Shown here one piece after another: positions 27,307 through 36,039 of a DNA stretch of 64,000 nt. Position numbers and translations under genes: made by a program. Numbering within the stretch: the first letter of the stretch is position 1; each line of letters starts with the position of its first letter. Under the pieces are notes generated by a model. The model saw only the letters and a program-made list of their open reading frames with translations, was not told the origin of the DNA and did not search any database. Source of the DNA: Agarilytica rhodophyticola (GTDB lineage: Bacteria; Pseudomonadota; Gammaproteobacteria; Pseudomonadales; Cellvibrionaceae); the NCBI RefSeq assembly GCF_002157225.2, contig NZ_CP020038.1, positions 3,502,501 to 3,566,500 on the forward strand, given 5' to 3'.

Positions 27307-28845
27307 GGATTACCCTATTAATTACTAGTATAAGGTAATCATTGGTCGTTTAAGGCTTTACTTATACAGTCTTCCATATAGTTGTATAAATATATCATTG
27401 CATGAATATCATAAATGTTAAATATTGAAAGCCTAAATAAACTGACGTGATAGGAATACATGGGTTTAGATATCATATAGTCGAAGCCTTATAAGCACCT
27501 CTGCTAGAAAATAACATCACAATCGATTCAGAATTAACGTAATGGGTGTTCAGCTCATCCTAAGCTTCGTTTACCCTCTATATGAATGAATAAAACAATA
27601 TCATTGTATATTTTTGGTATTGCCTATTTATGAAATGATCATTTTTCTATACATACCAGTTTCTATGCTGAATTTATTGCAGCGAATTACAATCAATAAC
27701 TTTTTCAATAGATTGGGATGGAGCTAAATTTCCCCAAGTATTAACAGCGATTGAAAATGAAGTGCAAATTGAGAGTGTGAATTGAAAGTGCAATGAAAAA
27801 ATGTGTGCCAGTACCGAATTAATTGTGATTGACCACAAATCTATATAAAAAGTAAAAGAGACGCATCATGCATTTTAAATGTATCATAGCCAAAGGGCCG
27901 AATATTTTCACTTCGATATATAACATCATCACCGGGCTCTCAAGTGCTTATTAAGCTCTTCTAATATACATAGATGATTAATCGTATTGTTATTAACGAT
28001 ATAAAGATTGTTGAAATAGTTTAGAGCCTGCTGAAGGCGCTTAGTGTTAAACCGCGTAGCGCTCTTCTAGTTCTCTAGAGAACACTTACAGATCTGTTTG
28101 TGAGAAATACTTGTCCATACGGTTATCTGGTTGATTATAAGGTGCATAAACTCTAGTAAAAACTTATATTATGAGTAATGTGCTTCAATAAATGTGCCTG
28201 TTGTTAGGCTATGAATAATTTCGTACATTTTTTTACATACTCTTAGTAAGTCGGAAAATCTATAATGTTATATCAAACAATCTATTTCTTGAAAACCTGA
28301 CTACAGGTTTACAACAATCAAATATATGTATTCTGCTACTATTGCTAAATTTTTAACGTAAGGTTTGTTCGATAAAAACATTTAAGGTATGTGTTTTTAT
28401 CGAAGAGATATATTTCTTATTATCTATTTCTTTGAAAACTGCGAAAATTTTACTTCTATATTTTAAGTGTTTTTTGGTTAGGTTTTTCTAATTTTTTCTT
28501 TTTTGAAAATAGAAAACATAGAGGGGATGGTTGTAAAAATACAAGTAATTATATTTTTTTAAGCCACATGAAAAAATATACTTGTAAGTTTTAAAAATAA
28601 ATTATCAAATGTTTATTGTGATTTTCTAAGATATGATTTTGGTATGACCAAGAGCGAATATAGCGAATATTTTTTAGGAAAATATTTTATTAACTAGCTT
28701 TTAGGTTTTTCTTATACTTAATATATTAACGTTATCACGTTTTGGAAGCTCGACTAGTGTTTTAATGTTGTAATAATTAATTCTAAAAATTTAAATATTA
28801 AGATAAATTCAATTACAAGTAATATTTAACAACCGGGACTTACCT
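27307..28845. other. 1.5 kb AT-rich intergenic region before agarase-type gene
   Basis: No convincing coding sequence. It contains a 7-bp-stem hairpin at 28293-28310 (AAACCTG/CAGGTTT, loop ACTA) and the 11-bp inverted repeat at 28370-28402. Such a length before an inducible secreted enzyme suggests a long leader or distal control sites (inference). Confidence 0.5.
28370..28402. promoter_or_regulatory. perfect 11-bp inverted repeat upstream of agarase-type gene
   Basis: CGATAAAAACA and its exact complement TGTTTTTATCG are separated by 11 bases, about 440 bp before the enzyme start. It may be an operator or RNA hairpin; its role is unknown. Confidence 0.45.
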
Positions 28846-30285
28846 ATGAAACCTTTGAAAAAAATGCTGCTATGTGTAGGGTTGCTGTTCATGACCGAGA
28901 CCGCACTTTCACTTCCTACTCCTCCGGCCGGAAAGAAATGGCAACTTATCGATAACCTTTCTGACGAATTTAATAATGGCTTTAACACCAATAAGTGGGC
29001 AAAGAATACTCCTAATTGGGCTGGACGAAAGCCAGGGCTTTTCAAAACCAGCCAGGTGACGGTACAAAATGGTAATCTAAGAATTACAGCGGATATACTA
29101 CCTCCTAATGAAAGAAGAAATGGTTGGACTCATGCAGGTGGTTTGGTTCGCTCCATCAATAAAGTACCCGCTTCATTTCGTGGCTATTTCGAAACAAGAA
29201 TGAAAGCGAATAAAACGTTTATGTCCTCGACTTTCTGGTTAATTAATCATGCTAATGAGGAAACTGGTTGTAATCGCAGAGTAACAGAGCTGGATATCAC
29301 CGAGACTGTGGGATTCAATTCCGGTGGTCAGAGCTGGATTAATAATACAATGAGGCGCATGAACTCAAATACTCACAGTCGCCGCGTTTCATGTGGTGAT
29401 CCTGAAGGGCAGAAGGGTGGTGGTGCCAACCTTGGTGGCTTGGCTTCTGCTGATTACCACACTTATGGTGCTTGGTGGAAAAGTCCTACCGAAGTCATCT
29501 TCTACCTCGACGGTGTCGAGAAATTCAGAGTTAATCCTGCGGCTAAATTCAGCCTGGATATGTATCTTAGAATGGTTGTTGAAACCTATGATTGGAACCC
29601 GCCTCCCGCCAACGGCGGCATGAATGGCTCTTTCCAGGATCGAACTACTTTCTATGATTGGGTTCGTTCTTATCGACTCGTTGACGACAATGGTTCTGGC
29701 GGAGGTGGCAACACCGGTGGCAGAACATCTGTGCCCGCCAAGATCCAAGCCGAAGATTACAGCAAATTTTATGATACGACGCCAGGCAATGCTGGGCGCG
29801 CCTACCGTAGTGATAATGTCGATATTCAAACTACCACAGACGCCAATGGTGGATACAATGTTGGTTGGATAGATGGCAATGAGTGGCTCGAATTTCCTAT
29901 CAACGTTACTCAGGCGGGTGAATATAGAATTGATGCCCGAGTGGCTTCTCAACCTGGAAACGGTATGTTTTCAATAGAAGTTGACGGTGTATCTCGCGGC
30001 AATGCTATAAGCGTTGAGTCTACAGGTGGCTGGCAAAGCTGGAAAACCAAATCCACTTCTATTGGTCAGCTTTCTACTGGCAATAAGACCTTGCGGATTC
30101 AAGTGCAATCGGGCAATTTCAATTTAAACTGGATTGATGTTGTGCGCACCGGCGGAGGTAGTATTATTGATCAGTGTGACACTACGCAGCAATGTAAGAA
30201 CATTTTTGGTAACCGCGCTACTGATTGTAAGAACAGTAGAAGCAACGCTAGCGTATGTATGTGCGGATCTTCACCTTGTAACTAG
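28846..30285 (+). CDS. secreted GH16 agarase/porphyranase-type enzyme with CBM6 and Cys-rich C-terminus
   Basis: 479 residues. A signal peptide ends near LLFMTETALS. A GH16 beta-jelly-roll follows (about 25-280) with catalytic motif E148-L-D150-I-T-E153, where the two Glu are nucleophile and acid/base. A Gly/Ser linker follows (GSGGGGNTGG), then a CBM6 (about 298-432; AKIQAEDYSKF, NWIDVV), then a 39-residue tail with six cysteines (CDTTQQCKNIF; CMCGSSPC). The module set is that of marine agar-active enzymes; beta-agarase is likelier than porphyranase, but this needs an assay. It acts outside the cell and is followed by a strong terminator. Confidence 0.88.
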   Translation: MKPLKKMLLCVGLLFMTETALSLPTPPAGKKWQLIDNLSDEFNNGFNTNKWAKNTPNWAGRKPGLFKTSQVTVQNGNLRITADILPPNERRNGWTHAGGLVRSINKVPASFRGYFETRMKANKTFMSSTFWLINHANEETGCNRRVTELDITETVGFNSGGQSWINNTMRRMNSNTHSRRVSCGDPEGQKGGGANLGGLASADYHTYGAWWKSPTEVIFYLDGVEKFRVNPAAKFSLDMYLRMVVETYDWNPPPANGGMNGSFQDRTTFYDWVRSYRLVDDNGSGGGGNTGGRTSVPAKIQAEDYSKFYDTTPGNAGRAYRSDNVDIQTTTDANGGYNVGWIDGNEWLEFPINVTQAGEYRIDARVASQPGNGMFSIEVDGVSRGNAISVESTGGWQSWKTKSTSIGQLSTGNKTLRIQVQSGNFNLNWIDVVRTGGGSIIDQCDTTQQCKNIFGNRATDCKNSRSNASVCMCGSSPCN

Positions 30286-30303
30286 TTAACTATCTGTTAT
30301 TCG

Positions 30304-30342
30304 ATAAACCTATAGTGGTATCACTATAGGTTTATTTCGTTT
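30304..30342 (+). terminator. strong Rho-independent terminator after GH16 gene
   Basis: ATAAACCTATAGTG and its perfect complement form a 14-bp stem with a 4-base loop (GTAT), then TTCGTTTT. It is 18 bp after the stop. Confidence 0.85.
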
Positions 30343-30485
30343 TCAGCGTTTTTCTCCCTCGCGCTATTTTATCAGCGAATTCTATTTTTTAGCGTTTTCC
30401 TGCAGACCCTAAGTGTTTCTGCTATTCTTGCCTTTTTTCTGTGTCTTTTAGCTCTTTAGCAGAAGGTTCACCTACTCCTATCACA

Positions 30486-31376
30486 ATGTATGAGAACAAT
30501 AATATGATGAAACAAAGTGTCAGTGAATGGGAAAAGGGAGGACAATATTTTAACTTTCAAGATCATGAGATATTTTACCGGTTTCACGCTAATAAAGATG
30601 CTCCAGTACTGCTATTAGTTCATGGTTTTCCCACATGTAGTTGGGATTGGTCTAAAATCTGGGCTGACTTACAACAACATTTTCAATTATTGACGGTGGA
30701 TATGCTGGGTTTTGGGTTTAGTGATAAGCCTAGACAAAAGTACTCTATCATGCAGCAAGCGGATATATTTGATGCAATCTTGGCGCGTTTGGGTATAGAT
30801 CATTTTCATGTAATGGCTCACGACTATGGTGATACGGTTGCTCAAGAACTATTAGCACGTCATCAGCAGACGGGTAGGGTATTGAGTGTTGTTCTGAGTA
30901 ACGGTGGATTATTTCCTGAAATGCATCGACCTCTTCTGTTGCAAAAGCTGCTTCTTAGTCCTATCGGTTTTTTAATTAGCAAATTAACAAATTATAAAAA
31001 GTTTAAAAAAAACTTTGATCATATATGTGCGAAGCCAATAAACGAAGAAGAGTTACAAAACTTGTGGCTGCTGATGAGATATAAAAACGGTACAACGAAT
31101 TTTCATCGTATTATTTACTATATTCAAGAGAGGAAGAAATACCGAGAGCGTTGGGTTGGCGCTTTACAAAAAGCCTCGGTACCCTTGCATTTAATCGTAG
31201 GAGTGCTCGATCCTATTTCTGGCGAGCATATGGCAGCCCACTATGAGAAATTGATTTCTCAACCAGATATAACCCGCTTACATGATGTGGGCCATTATCC
31301 TCAGTTAGAGAGTGCCACAGAGTTTAGCCAAGCAGCCCTTTATTTTTGGCAAAATAAAGGGATTTTAAGTAAGTAA
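30486..31376 (+). CDS. alpha/beta hydrolase (epoxide hydrolase/haloalkane dehalogenase-like)
   Basis: About 296 residues from ATG 30486. An upstream GTG (30441) and a downstream ATG (30504) are in frame and none has a good SD, so the start is uncertain. LLVHGFPTCSWDW supplies the oxyanion hole. The nucleophile elbow AHDYGD carries Asp rather than Ser, as in epoxide hydrolases and haloalkane dehalogenases. LDPIS and VGHYPQLE supply the probable acid and catalytic His. There is no signal peptide, so it should be cytoplasmic. Substrate is unknown; it is separated by a terminator from the GH16 gene. Confidence 0.85.
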   Translation: MYENNNMMKQSVSEWEKGGQYFNFQDHEIFYRFHANKDAPVLLLVHGFPTCSWDWSKIWADLQQHFQLLTVDMLGFGFSDKPRQKYSIMQQADIFDAILARLGIDHFHVMAHDYGDTVAQELLARHQQTGRVLSVVLSNGGLFPEMHRPLLLQKLLLSPIGFLISKLTNYKKFKKNFDHICAKPINEEELQNLWLLMRYKNGTTNFHRIIYYIQERKKYRERWVGALQKASVPLHLIVGVLDPISGEHMAAHYEKLISQPDITRLHDVGHYPQLESATEFSQAALYFWQNKGILSK

Positions 31377-31429
31377 ATGGCTTTATGTTGTGTATAGCTT
31401 ATTAGAATAAGTTTTTATCTATGCCAGTT

Positions 31430-31825
31430 TTATATGACATAGTCGACTTTTCTATCCTGGTCTTTAATATCAAAATGGTCCGCTAAGGCAATGCATTCGT
31501 CAACATAACGAATACCTTGGTAGTAGCGAATTTTGGTTTTTTGCTCTTCAAACCAATCGCTATAAAATACACATTCCACCTCGTTTTTGCCTTGGTAATA
31601 TTCTAACGAATTGCCATCCTCAATCTGAAACCAGTATAGTTGGCAATCATCCACAACATAACTGAGCCCTTTTTGATACAAGCCCTCAGTGAGGTTCCTT
31701 AATGCTGGGTCTCGCTGATCAATATTTGAATTTACCAAGCGCCTTTTATACTTGTGTGTTTCTTTGTAACCAAATGCGATTTCAGAGTCCACAAAACGTT
31801 TCAAGCGCACTGCAATATGTTTCAA
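31430..31825 (-). CDS. hypothetical protein, TTG start
   Basis: A 131-residue soluble protein rich in Tyr and charged residues (KETHKYKRRLVN, then WFQIEDGNSLEYYQ) with no recognised family, signal peptide or membrane span. The only good in-frame start is TTG 31825, with AGG just before it and GAGG further upstream. The frame is open 23 codons farther, to a TAA, without another usual start codon, so this could also be the tail of a decayed larger gene. It converges on the alpha/beta hydrolase gene. Confidence 0.5.
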   Translation of the reverse strand: MKHIAVRLKRFVDSEIAFGYKETHKYKRRLVNSNIDQRDPALRNLTEGLYQKGLSYVVDDCQLYWFQIEDGNSLEYYQGKNEVECVFYSDWFEEQKTKIRYYQGIRYVDECIALADHFDIKDQDRKVDYVI

Positions 31826-33012
31826 ACCTGCTTCTACCTCGATATAAACTTTGATTAATTTTTCTACTTTAAATAAGCCACACCAAATATCTTATTGTTT
31901 TACTTCAAGGTAAACCAATAAGGGTAACCCCGTATTCAAATGCTTTATAAAGTTATGTATACAGAGTACTGACGATTTTGTTCAGTTCCGTATAAGGGGT
32001 GTACAAATAACACCCAAACAACACACTAGTTGAGCACAGCCACGGCTGAGCTTCTCGGAAGTGGTTAAAATTTAACTAGTTGCGGTGTTGACGTTCGAGT
32101 CATATGGAGTATCACACATACTAGTATAAATGATATCAACTTTTTGGCATTGGTAAAATAACGAACACGGGAGGTCGAGCTGGCGGATTCTACTCTCAAC
32201 GGAAGTAAAAAGATATTTTATATTGTACTTATTCTCTAAAATAATGAACATTTCTTCCGTACTTGCCCATTATTAATACACTTTATTGTTTTCATTGGCT
32301 ATTTGGATAAATATATTTCAGTCTCTATTATGTATTTCTACACATGAATACGTGTATTTAATTCAAGCATAGGAAGTAGCGCTAAGAGGAGGATTTTATG
32401 AAACTGGTATTTGATAACCTTTCTTGGAACAAATAAGCCTGAAACCAATAGGATCTGGTGCAAATAAAACTCATACATTTGATCAAAAATCGAGATTTAG
32501 CACCTATTTCGTTGTCTACAGCATTAGTGCCTGTTTATAAATGTCGAGTTAGTTGTATAAAAAGACTTTTTATTTCATTTTGACCTTTAAATCTACGCTA
32601 TTTTTTATTTTTTAACCCTTTAACTTTTTATGTTACAAATAGTGACATTATTTGCTTTTTTCTTGGCAAAGCTTATACGCCTTAGGCTGCCAATCAAGCA
32701 TTGATGCTGATTAAGTCAGTAGATATTTGAAATGGTATATAAAAATCGTGGTTTTTTATTTTAACCTTTTCTATCATTTATTTTTAGCGACATACACTAA
32801 AAACAATACGGTGTTAATGGGTAGTAACAAGTTTATACCATGCAATTTATTCAATAAGCGCTGCTCACTTTAGCCTTAGCCAAATAAGTATATATAAATT
32901 ACCTAATAACACGTGTTAATCTTTTCGACACTCGCTCTTTCCATCACTCGGTGACAACAAGATAATTGTTATCACCATATAAAATTGTATTTTTACTTAG
33001 AACAGCCAGAAA
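31826..33012. other. 1.2 kb intergenic region with a minigene
   Basis: No normal-sized gene supported. It holds the 12-codon frame at 32398-32436 and a GGGTGT/ACACCC hairpin near 32000. A stop-free stretch of about 43 codons follows the minigene in the same frame. Confidence 0.45.
32398..32436 (+). CDS. 12-codon minigene with very strong SD
   Basis: ATG 32398 follows AAGAGGAGG at six bases, one of the best ribosome sites in the window, yet the frame stops after MKLVFDNLSWNK. Further stops follow in frame, then a stretch of about 43 open codons. It may be a leader peptide or the preserved start of a decayed gene. Confidence 0.3.
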   Translation: MKLVFDNLSWNK

Positions 33013-33744
33013 TTACTTTTCAAGATTGGGGTAGGCTTTGGAGCGTTTGCGCTTTGAGTCGTAAAAATAAGCCAACCAGCTATCCGGGAGATGCAGATAG
33101 AACATAATATGAATCATGATCCAACCAACAATAATAGACTTTCTAGATCGCCCTTGAAAACGTCGAGAGGAGCTAACGATATGTGGATGATTAATGCAAG
33201 TGGTGGGCAACGAGTGTTTTTGCATGCGCCTGACTAGGGCATAATCTTCCATTAAGTCCTTGGCAGGAATACCGCCTAACTCATTTAAAATGTGTCTTCT
33301 GATAAATATCCCTGAGTCGCCATAGTAAAAACCACGGTCTCGTATATGGCTATAGAATCTATTTAGCCAAAGACTAAAAGGGTCGTTGTCGCTGAAAGTA
33401 ATAGCAAAATTGCCACCAATAATCTGAGTGTTAGCTTTCAATGTTTCTATGATTACATCCACATGACGGCTATCAACGTGGCTATCGGCATGTAAGAACC
33501 AAAACACATCACCTCTAGCTTGTTGTACACCTAATTGCAGCTGACGACCTCGACTCGGGGGACAGGTGAAACAGGGTATACCAAAGCGCTGAGTAATATC
33601 TCGTGTACCATCGTCACTACCACCGTCGACGACGATAATCTCGATATCTGTTCTATGGTAAGGTAAGGTTTTAAGTAACTGTCCAATATTACTCGCTTCA
33701 TTTAGAGTGGGGATAATTATGGATAGGTAAATGCTTTGACTCAC
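33013..33744 (-). CDS. TIGR04283 family glycosyltransferase (GT2 type)
   Basis: 243 residues with the GT2 start SIIIPTLNEASNIGQLL, the DxD-type VVDGGSDDGT, SRGRQLQLGVQQARGDVFWF, and the acceptor region KDLMEDYALVRRM, as in TIGR04283 proteins. Those often occur with arsenosugar-biosynthesis genes, but no arsM or radical-SAM arsS gene is in this window. The start is GTG 33744, overlapping the TGA of the upstream gene as GTGA, so the two are translationally coupled. It is probably a cytoplasmic sugar transferase of unknown acceptor. Confidence 0.85.
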   Translation of the reverse strand: MSQSIYLSIIIPTLNEASNIGQLLKTLPYHRTDIEIIVVDGGSDDGTRDITQRFGIPCFTCPPSRGRQLQLGVQQARGDVFWFLHADSHVDSRHVDVIIETLKANTQIIGGNFAITFSDNDPFSLWLNRFYSHIRDRGFYYGDSGIFIRRHILNELGGIPAKDLMEDYALVRRMQKHSLPTTCINHPHIVSSSRRFQGRSRKSIIVGWIMIHIMFYLHLPDSWLAYFYDSKRKRSKAYPNLEK

Positions 33745-34349
33745 GTTGTATGCTCTGATGAATGGCTGCAGTTACTAGCGATTAAGCTAAAGTATTTAAC
33801 TTCTGCAATTATGTGTTCCATGCTATCTTCAGTATATGCCGATACGGCCAAGTAGCGCTTCTTTTGCGTCAATTCCGAGTTGACGTATCGTTGTATATCT
33901 TGTCTGAGGTTTGTACTTTCCTTATGCCATATATCGCCGATCTCACTTTCTTGTCGGCGTATATTGATATATGCACGCACCAACAGATACGGATTGGTGA
34001 ATGTTTGTTGCCACTTAGGGGACAAACCCCAGTGGTCGGTGAGCATATATCCTGATGTAGGTATTGAGTGAGGCTTTTGTGATACTTCATTTTGGTGGTA
34101 ATAGTAAAATGCCACGGCTTGTTTAGACTCCAATCTAAGCCTATTGTTTATGGGAATAAACACGGTTTCGGACTTCTTCTTTAATCCCAGTGTTTTCCAG
34201 TTACTGTCGAAACTTATATCGCTTATTTGGGTCTTTTTATTATCAGCTTGATGAATGTCATGTTGCGATGTTTCATCAGAAAAAGCAGTTATACTCGTTA
34301 GTAGTGCAACTATACATGCAAATATATATCGATAGGATGATGAGTTAAT
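33741..34349 (-). CDS. exported protein, possibly DUF3047-like; possible AUU start
   Basis: About 202 residues with a signal-like N-terminus (NSSSYRYIFACIVALLTSITAFS) and a mature part (WKTLGLKKKSETVF; LLVRAYINIRRQESEIGDIW; YLAVSAYTEDSMEHIIAEVKYF) that distantly resembles DUF3047; that match is tentative. The best start by ribosome-site spacing is ATT 34349, with AAGGAG nine bases upstream. No ATG, GTG or TTG lies close after it. A GTG farther upstream would extend the protein antisense into the DUF547 coding region. The 3' end overlaps the glycosyltransferase start. Confidence 0.55.
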   Translation of the reverse strand: MNSSSYRYIFACIVALLTSITAFSDETSQHDIHQADNKKTQISDISFDSNWKTLGLKKKSETVFIPINNRLRLESKQAVAFYYYHQNEVSQKPHSIPTSGYMLTDHWGLSPKWQQTFTNPYLLVRAYINIRRQESEIGDIWHKESTNLRQDIQRYVNSELTQKKRYLAVSAYTEDSMEHIIAEVKYFSLIASNCSHSSEHTT

Positions 34350-35103
34350 GAAAGCAGTCTCCTTTTTTTTTAAACGCTTTATAGTGTTGTTCTCAATATT
34401 ACTCACAATGTTATGCTCTTTATATTCCGCCGCCGCGATGGCTTCAGAAGAGGCCTTTTCAGAACTGTTGAAAAACAATGTCAAAGATGGTTTTGTTAAC
34501 TATAGTGCATTTGTTAATAACGAAGGCTTTAATAATTATATTAAAGATATCGCAAATAAAGAAATAACTGAAGATCTCTCCCTAGAAGAAAAGCTAGCAT
34601 TCTACATAAATGCTTATAACGCATTGGCGATTAAAGGCATTATCGACGGTTATTCCCCATCTTCATTTACTAGTAAAGTACGTTATTTTTATTTAAATAA
34701 GTATAAAATTGCTGGCAAAAAAATCAATCTATATAATTTTGAACATAAAGTTATACGTCCTTTAGGGGAGCCTAGAATTCACTTTGCCTTAGTGTGTGCT
34801 TCACACTCTTGTCCAAAACTACGATCTGAAGTGTATCTGGCTGAGGATTTAGATCGACAGCTCAATGAAAATGCGATCGACTTTATTAACGATAAGGAAA
34901 AAAACATCTTTGATGCCAGCAAAAAGAAAGCAAAAGTATCAAAAATATTTGACTGGTTTAAAAAAGACTTCACCGAAAATATGAGTTTGCAGTCCTATAT
35001 TGCGCAATATATGCAAGATGAAGAAATTAAGACGCTGTTATTGAATGATGATTTTAAAATTAAACATAAGAAATACGATTGGTCACTAAACGGAAAGAAA
35101 TAG
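34348..35103 (+). CDS. DUF547 domain exported protein
   Basis: 251 residues: a signal peptide (RFIVLFSILLTMLCSLYSAA), then DUF547 with VNYSAFVNN, LAFYINAYNALAIKG and the diagnostic HFALVCASHSCPKLRSEVY. The function of DUF547 is unknown, and the conserved Cys/His pattern suggests a catalytic fold in the periplasm. Its ATG overlaps the candidate ATT start of the divergent gene. It is followed after one base by the ferritin-like gene, so the two are coupled. Confidence 0.9.
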   Translation: MKAVSFFFKRFIVLFSILLTMLCSLYSAAAMASEEAFSELLKNNVKDGFVNYSAFVNNEGFNNYIKDIANKEITEDLSLEEKLAFYINAYNALAIKGIIDGYSPSSFTSKVRYFYLNKYKIAGKKINLYNFEHKVIRPLGEPRIHFALVCASHSCPKLRSEVYLAEDLDRQLNENAIDFINDKEKNIFDASKKKAKVSKIFDWFKKDFTENMSLQSYIAQYMQDEEIKTLLLNDDFKIKHKKYDWSLNGKK

Positions 35104-35104
35104 C

Positions 35105-35740
35105 GTGATCACTATAGCTAATCCAAGTATTGAAACTGAACACTTTCTTTTTGTACTTCTGGCGGGTGAGCGTCTCGCGGCATCGGTCAGTGCTAAACAG
35201 TCAAAGTTTTTGAAATCCAGTAACCCTAAGGTGTCACGCTTTTTAAAGGCACAGTCTCGACAAGAAAGCTTCCATGCCAGCGTATTTCGTGCCTCTTTAT
35301 TATGGCTTAATCCTAAGTCACGCTATACGCATAAAGAGCATCCTATTCTCACCAATATGCAAAAGCAATTAGAAGATGCCATTGATCATGGAAGGATAGA
35401 GGAGAGCATTCTCGGTTTACAGGTAATGATTGAAGAACTTGGTGAGTGCGCACTGAATGATTTGGACATTACCTTAGAAAAATATCGCTTTGGTTTACAT
35501 AAAGTCAGACGCATTATTTTAAATCAAGAGAAAGCACATCATACCTTTGGTGAACGCTATATTGCTGAGCAAAAATTTACCTTAGCATCTAGGCAAACGC
35601 TTCTGCGATCTTGTGATTCATATCTTGATGATATTGACACCTTACTTGCCGATATAGAACCGGCTCTCAATTCTCTCAATATTTCACCGCAAGACTATCT
35701 ACAACGTATCTCGTCGTCTATTTATCAGGCTCTAAGCTAA
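35105..35740 (+). CDS. ferritin-like diiron protein
   Basis: A 211-residue all-helical protein starting at GTG, one base after the DUF547 stop. Four helices carry the diiron carboxylate pattern E22 (AGERLAAS), E54-x-x-H57 (QESFHASV), E110/E111 (MIEELGE) and E142-x-x-H145 (NQEKAHHTFGERY). This is the ligand layout of ferritin-like oxidases and ribonucleotide-reductase-type proteins. There is no signal peptide. A role in iron handling or an O2-dependent oxidation is likely; the substrate is unknown. Confidence 0.8.
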   Translation: MITIANPSIETEHFLFVLLAGERLAASVSAKQSKFLKSSNPKVSRFLKAQSRQESFHASVFRASLLWLNPKSRYTHKEHPILTNMQKQLEDAIDHGRIEESILGLQVMIEELGECALNDLDITLEKYRFGLHKVRRIILNQEKAHHTFGERYIAEQKFTLASRQTLLRSCDSYLDDIDTLLADIEPALNSLNISPQDYLQRISSSIYQALS

Positions 35741-35785
35741 ACGGCCGGCGCTAATCTGTCTAACTATACATATGGAGTGGTATAG

Positions 35786-35950
35786 TTGGACAGGCTTAAT
35801 ACGCAGTCTGTAGGTGAAGGGGTGAGGGAGGCTCTAAGTGATGCGTTTGTATCTATTGGCTTGAGTGGCTCGAATACTCTAGCAGGCTTGGCTGTGCTTA
35901 TTTCCTTGGCTCTAGGATTATGGTCAACAGCCAAGTTATTTCTTTTCTAA
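35786..35950 (+). CDS. small single-span membrane protein (54 residues)
   Basis: A TTG at 35786 with GGAG eight bases upstream opens a 54-codon frame. It has a soluble N-terminus (LDRLNTQSVGEGVREALSDA) and one strong transmembrane span (TLAGLAVLISLALGLWSTAK, then LFLF) at the C-terminus. A hairpin follows the stop within seven bases. It is on the same strand as, and 45 bp after, the ferritin-like gene, and is probably the last gene of that operon. No family is recognised. Confidence 0.5.
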   Translation: MDRLNTQSVGEGVREALSDAFVSIGLSGSNTLAGLAVLISLALGLWSTAKLFLF

Positions 35951-35956
35951 AACTAC

Positions 35957-35999
35957 TATTAACCTGCAAAACATGGAAAATAGGTTTGTCAGGTTAATA
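35957..35999 (+). terminator. hairpin ending the DUF547/ferritin-like operon
   Basis: TATTAACCTG and its exact complement CAGGTTAATA are separated by 23 bases. The stem extends inward imperfectly (CAAAAC with GGTTTG). A T-run is lacking. Confidence 0.5.
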
Positions 36000-36039
36000 T
36001 GTCGAGCAGTCTAATGATGATGCTTAGGCTGCCCGTCAG

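Noticed and set aside
27850-27952. 28-codon frame beginning ATGCATTTTAAA after AAGAGACG
   Set aside because: It is too short, has only a moderate ribosome site and no conserved feature; it is within chance expectation for this AT-rich gap.
29389-29952. 187-residue minus-strand open frame inside the GH16 gene
   Set aside because: It is fully antisense to conserved catalytic and CBM6 coding sequence with no family motif.
32040-32200. GC-richer patch that could be a structured RNA
   Set aside because: I could not fold it by eye into a tRNA or known riboswitch shape, so there is no support for calling an RNA gene.
34350-34484. N-terminal extension of the minus-strand exported protein
   Set aside because: It would run antisense through the DUF547 signal peptide, while a strong SD and signal peptide place the start near 34349.
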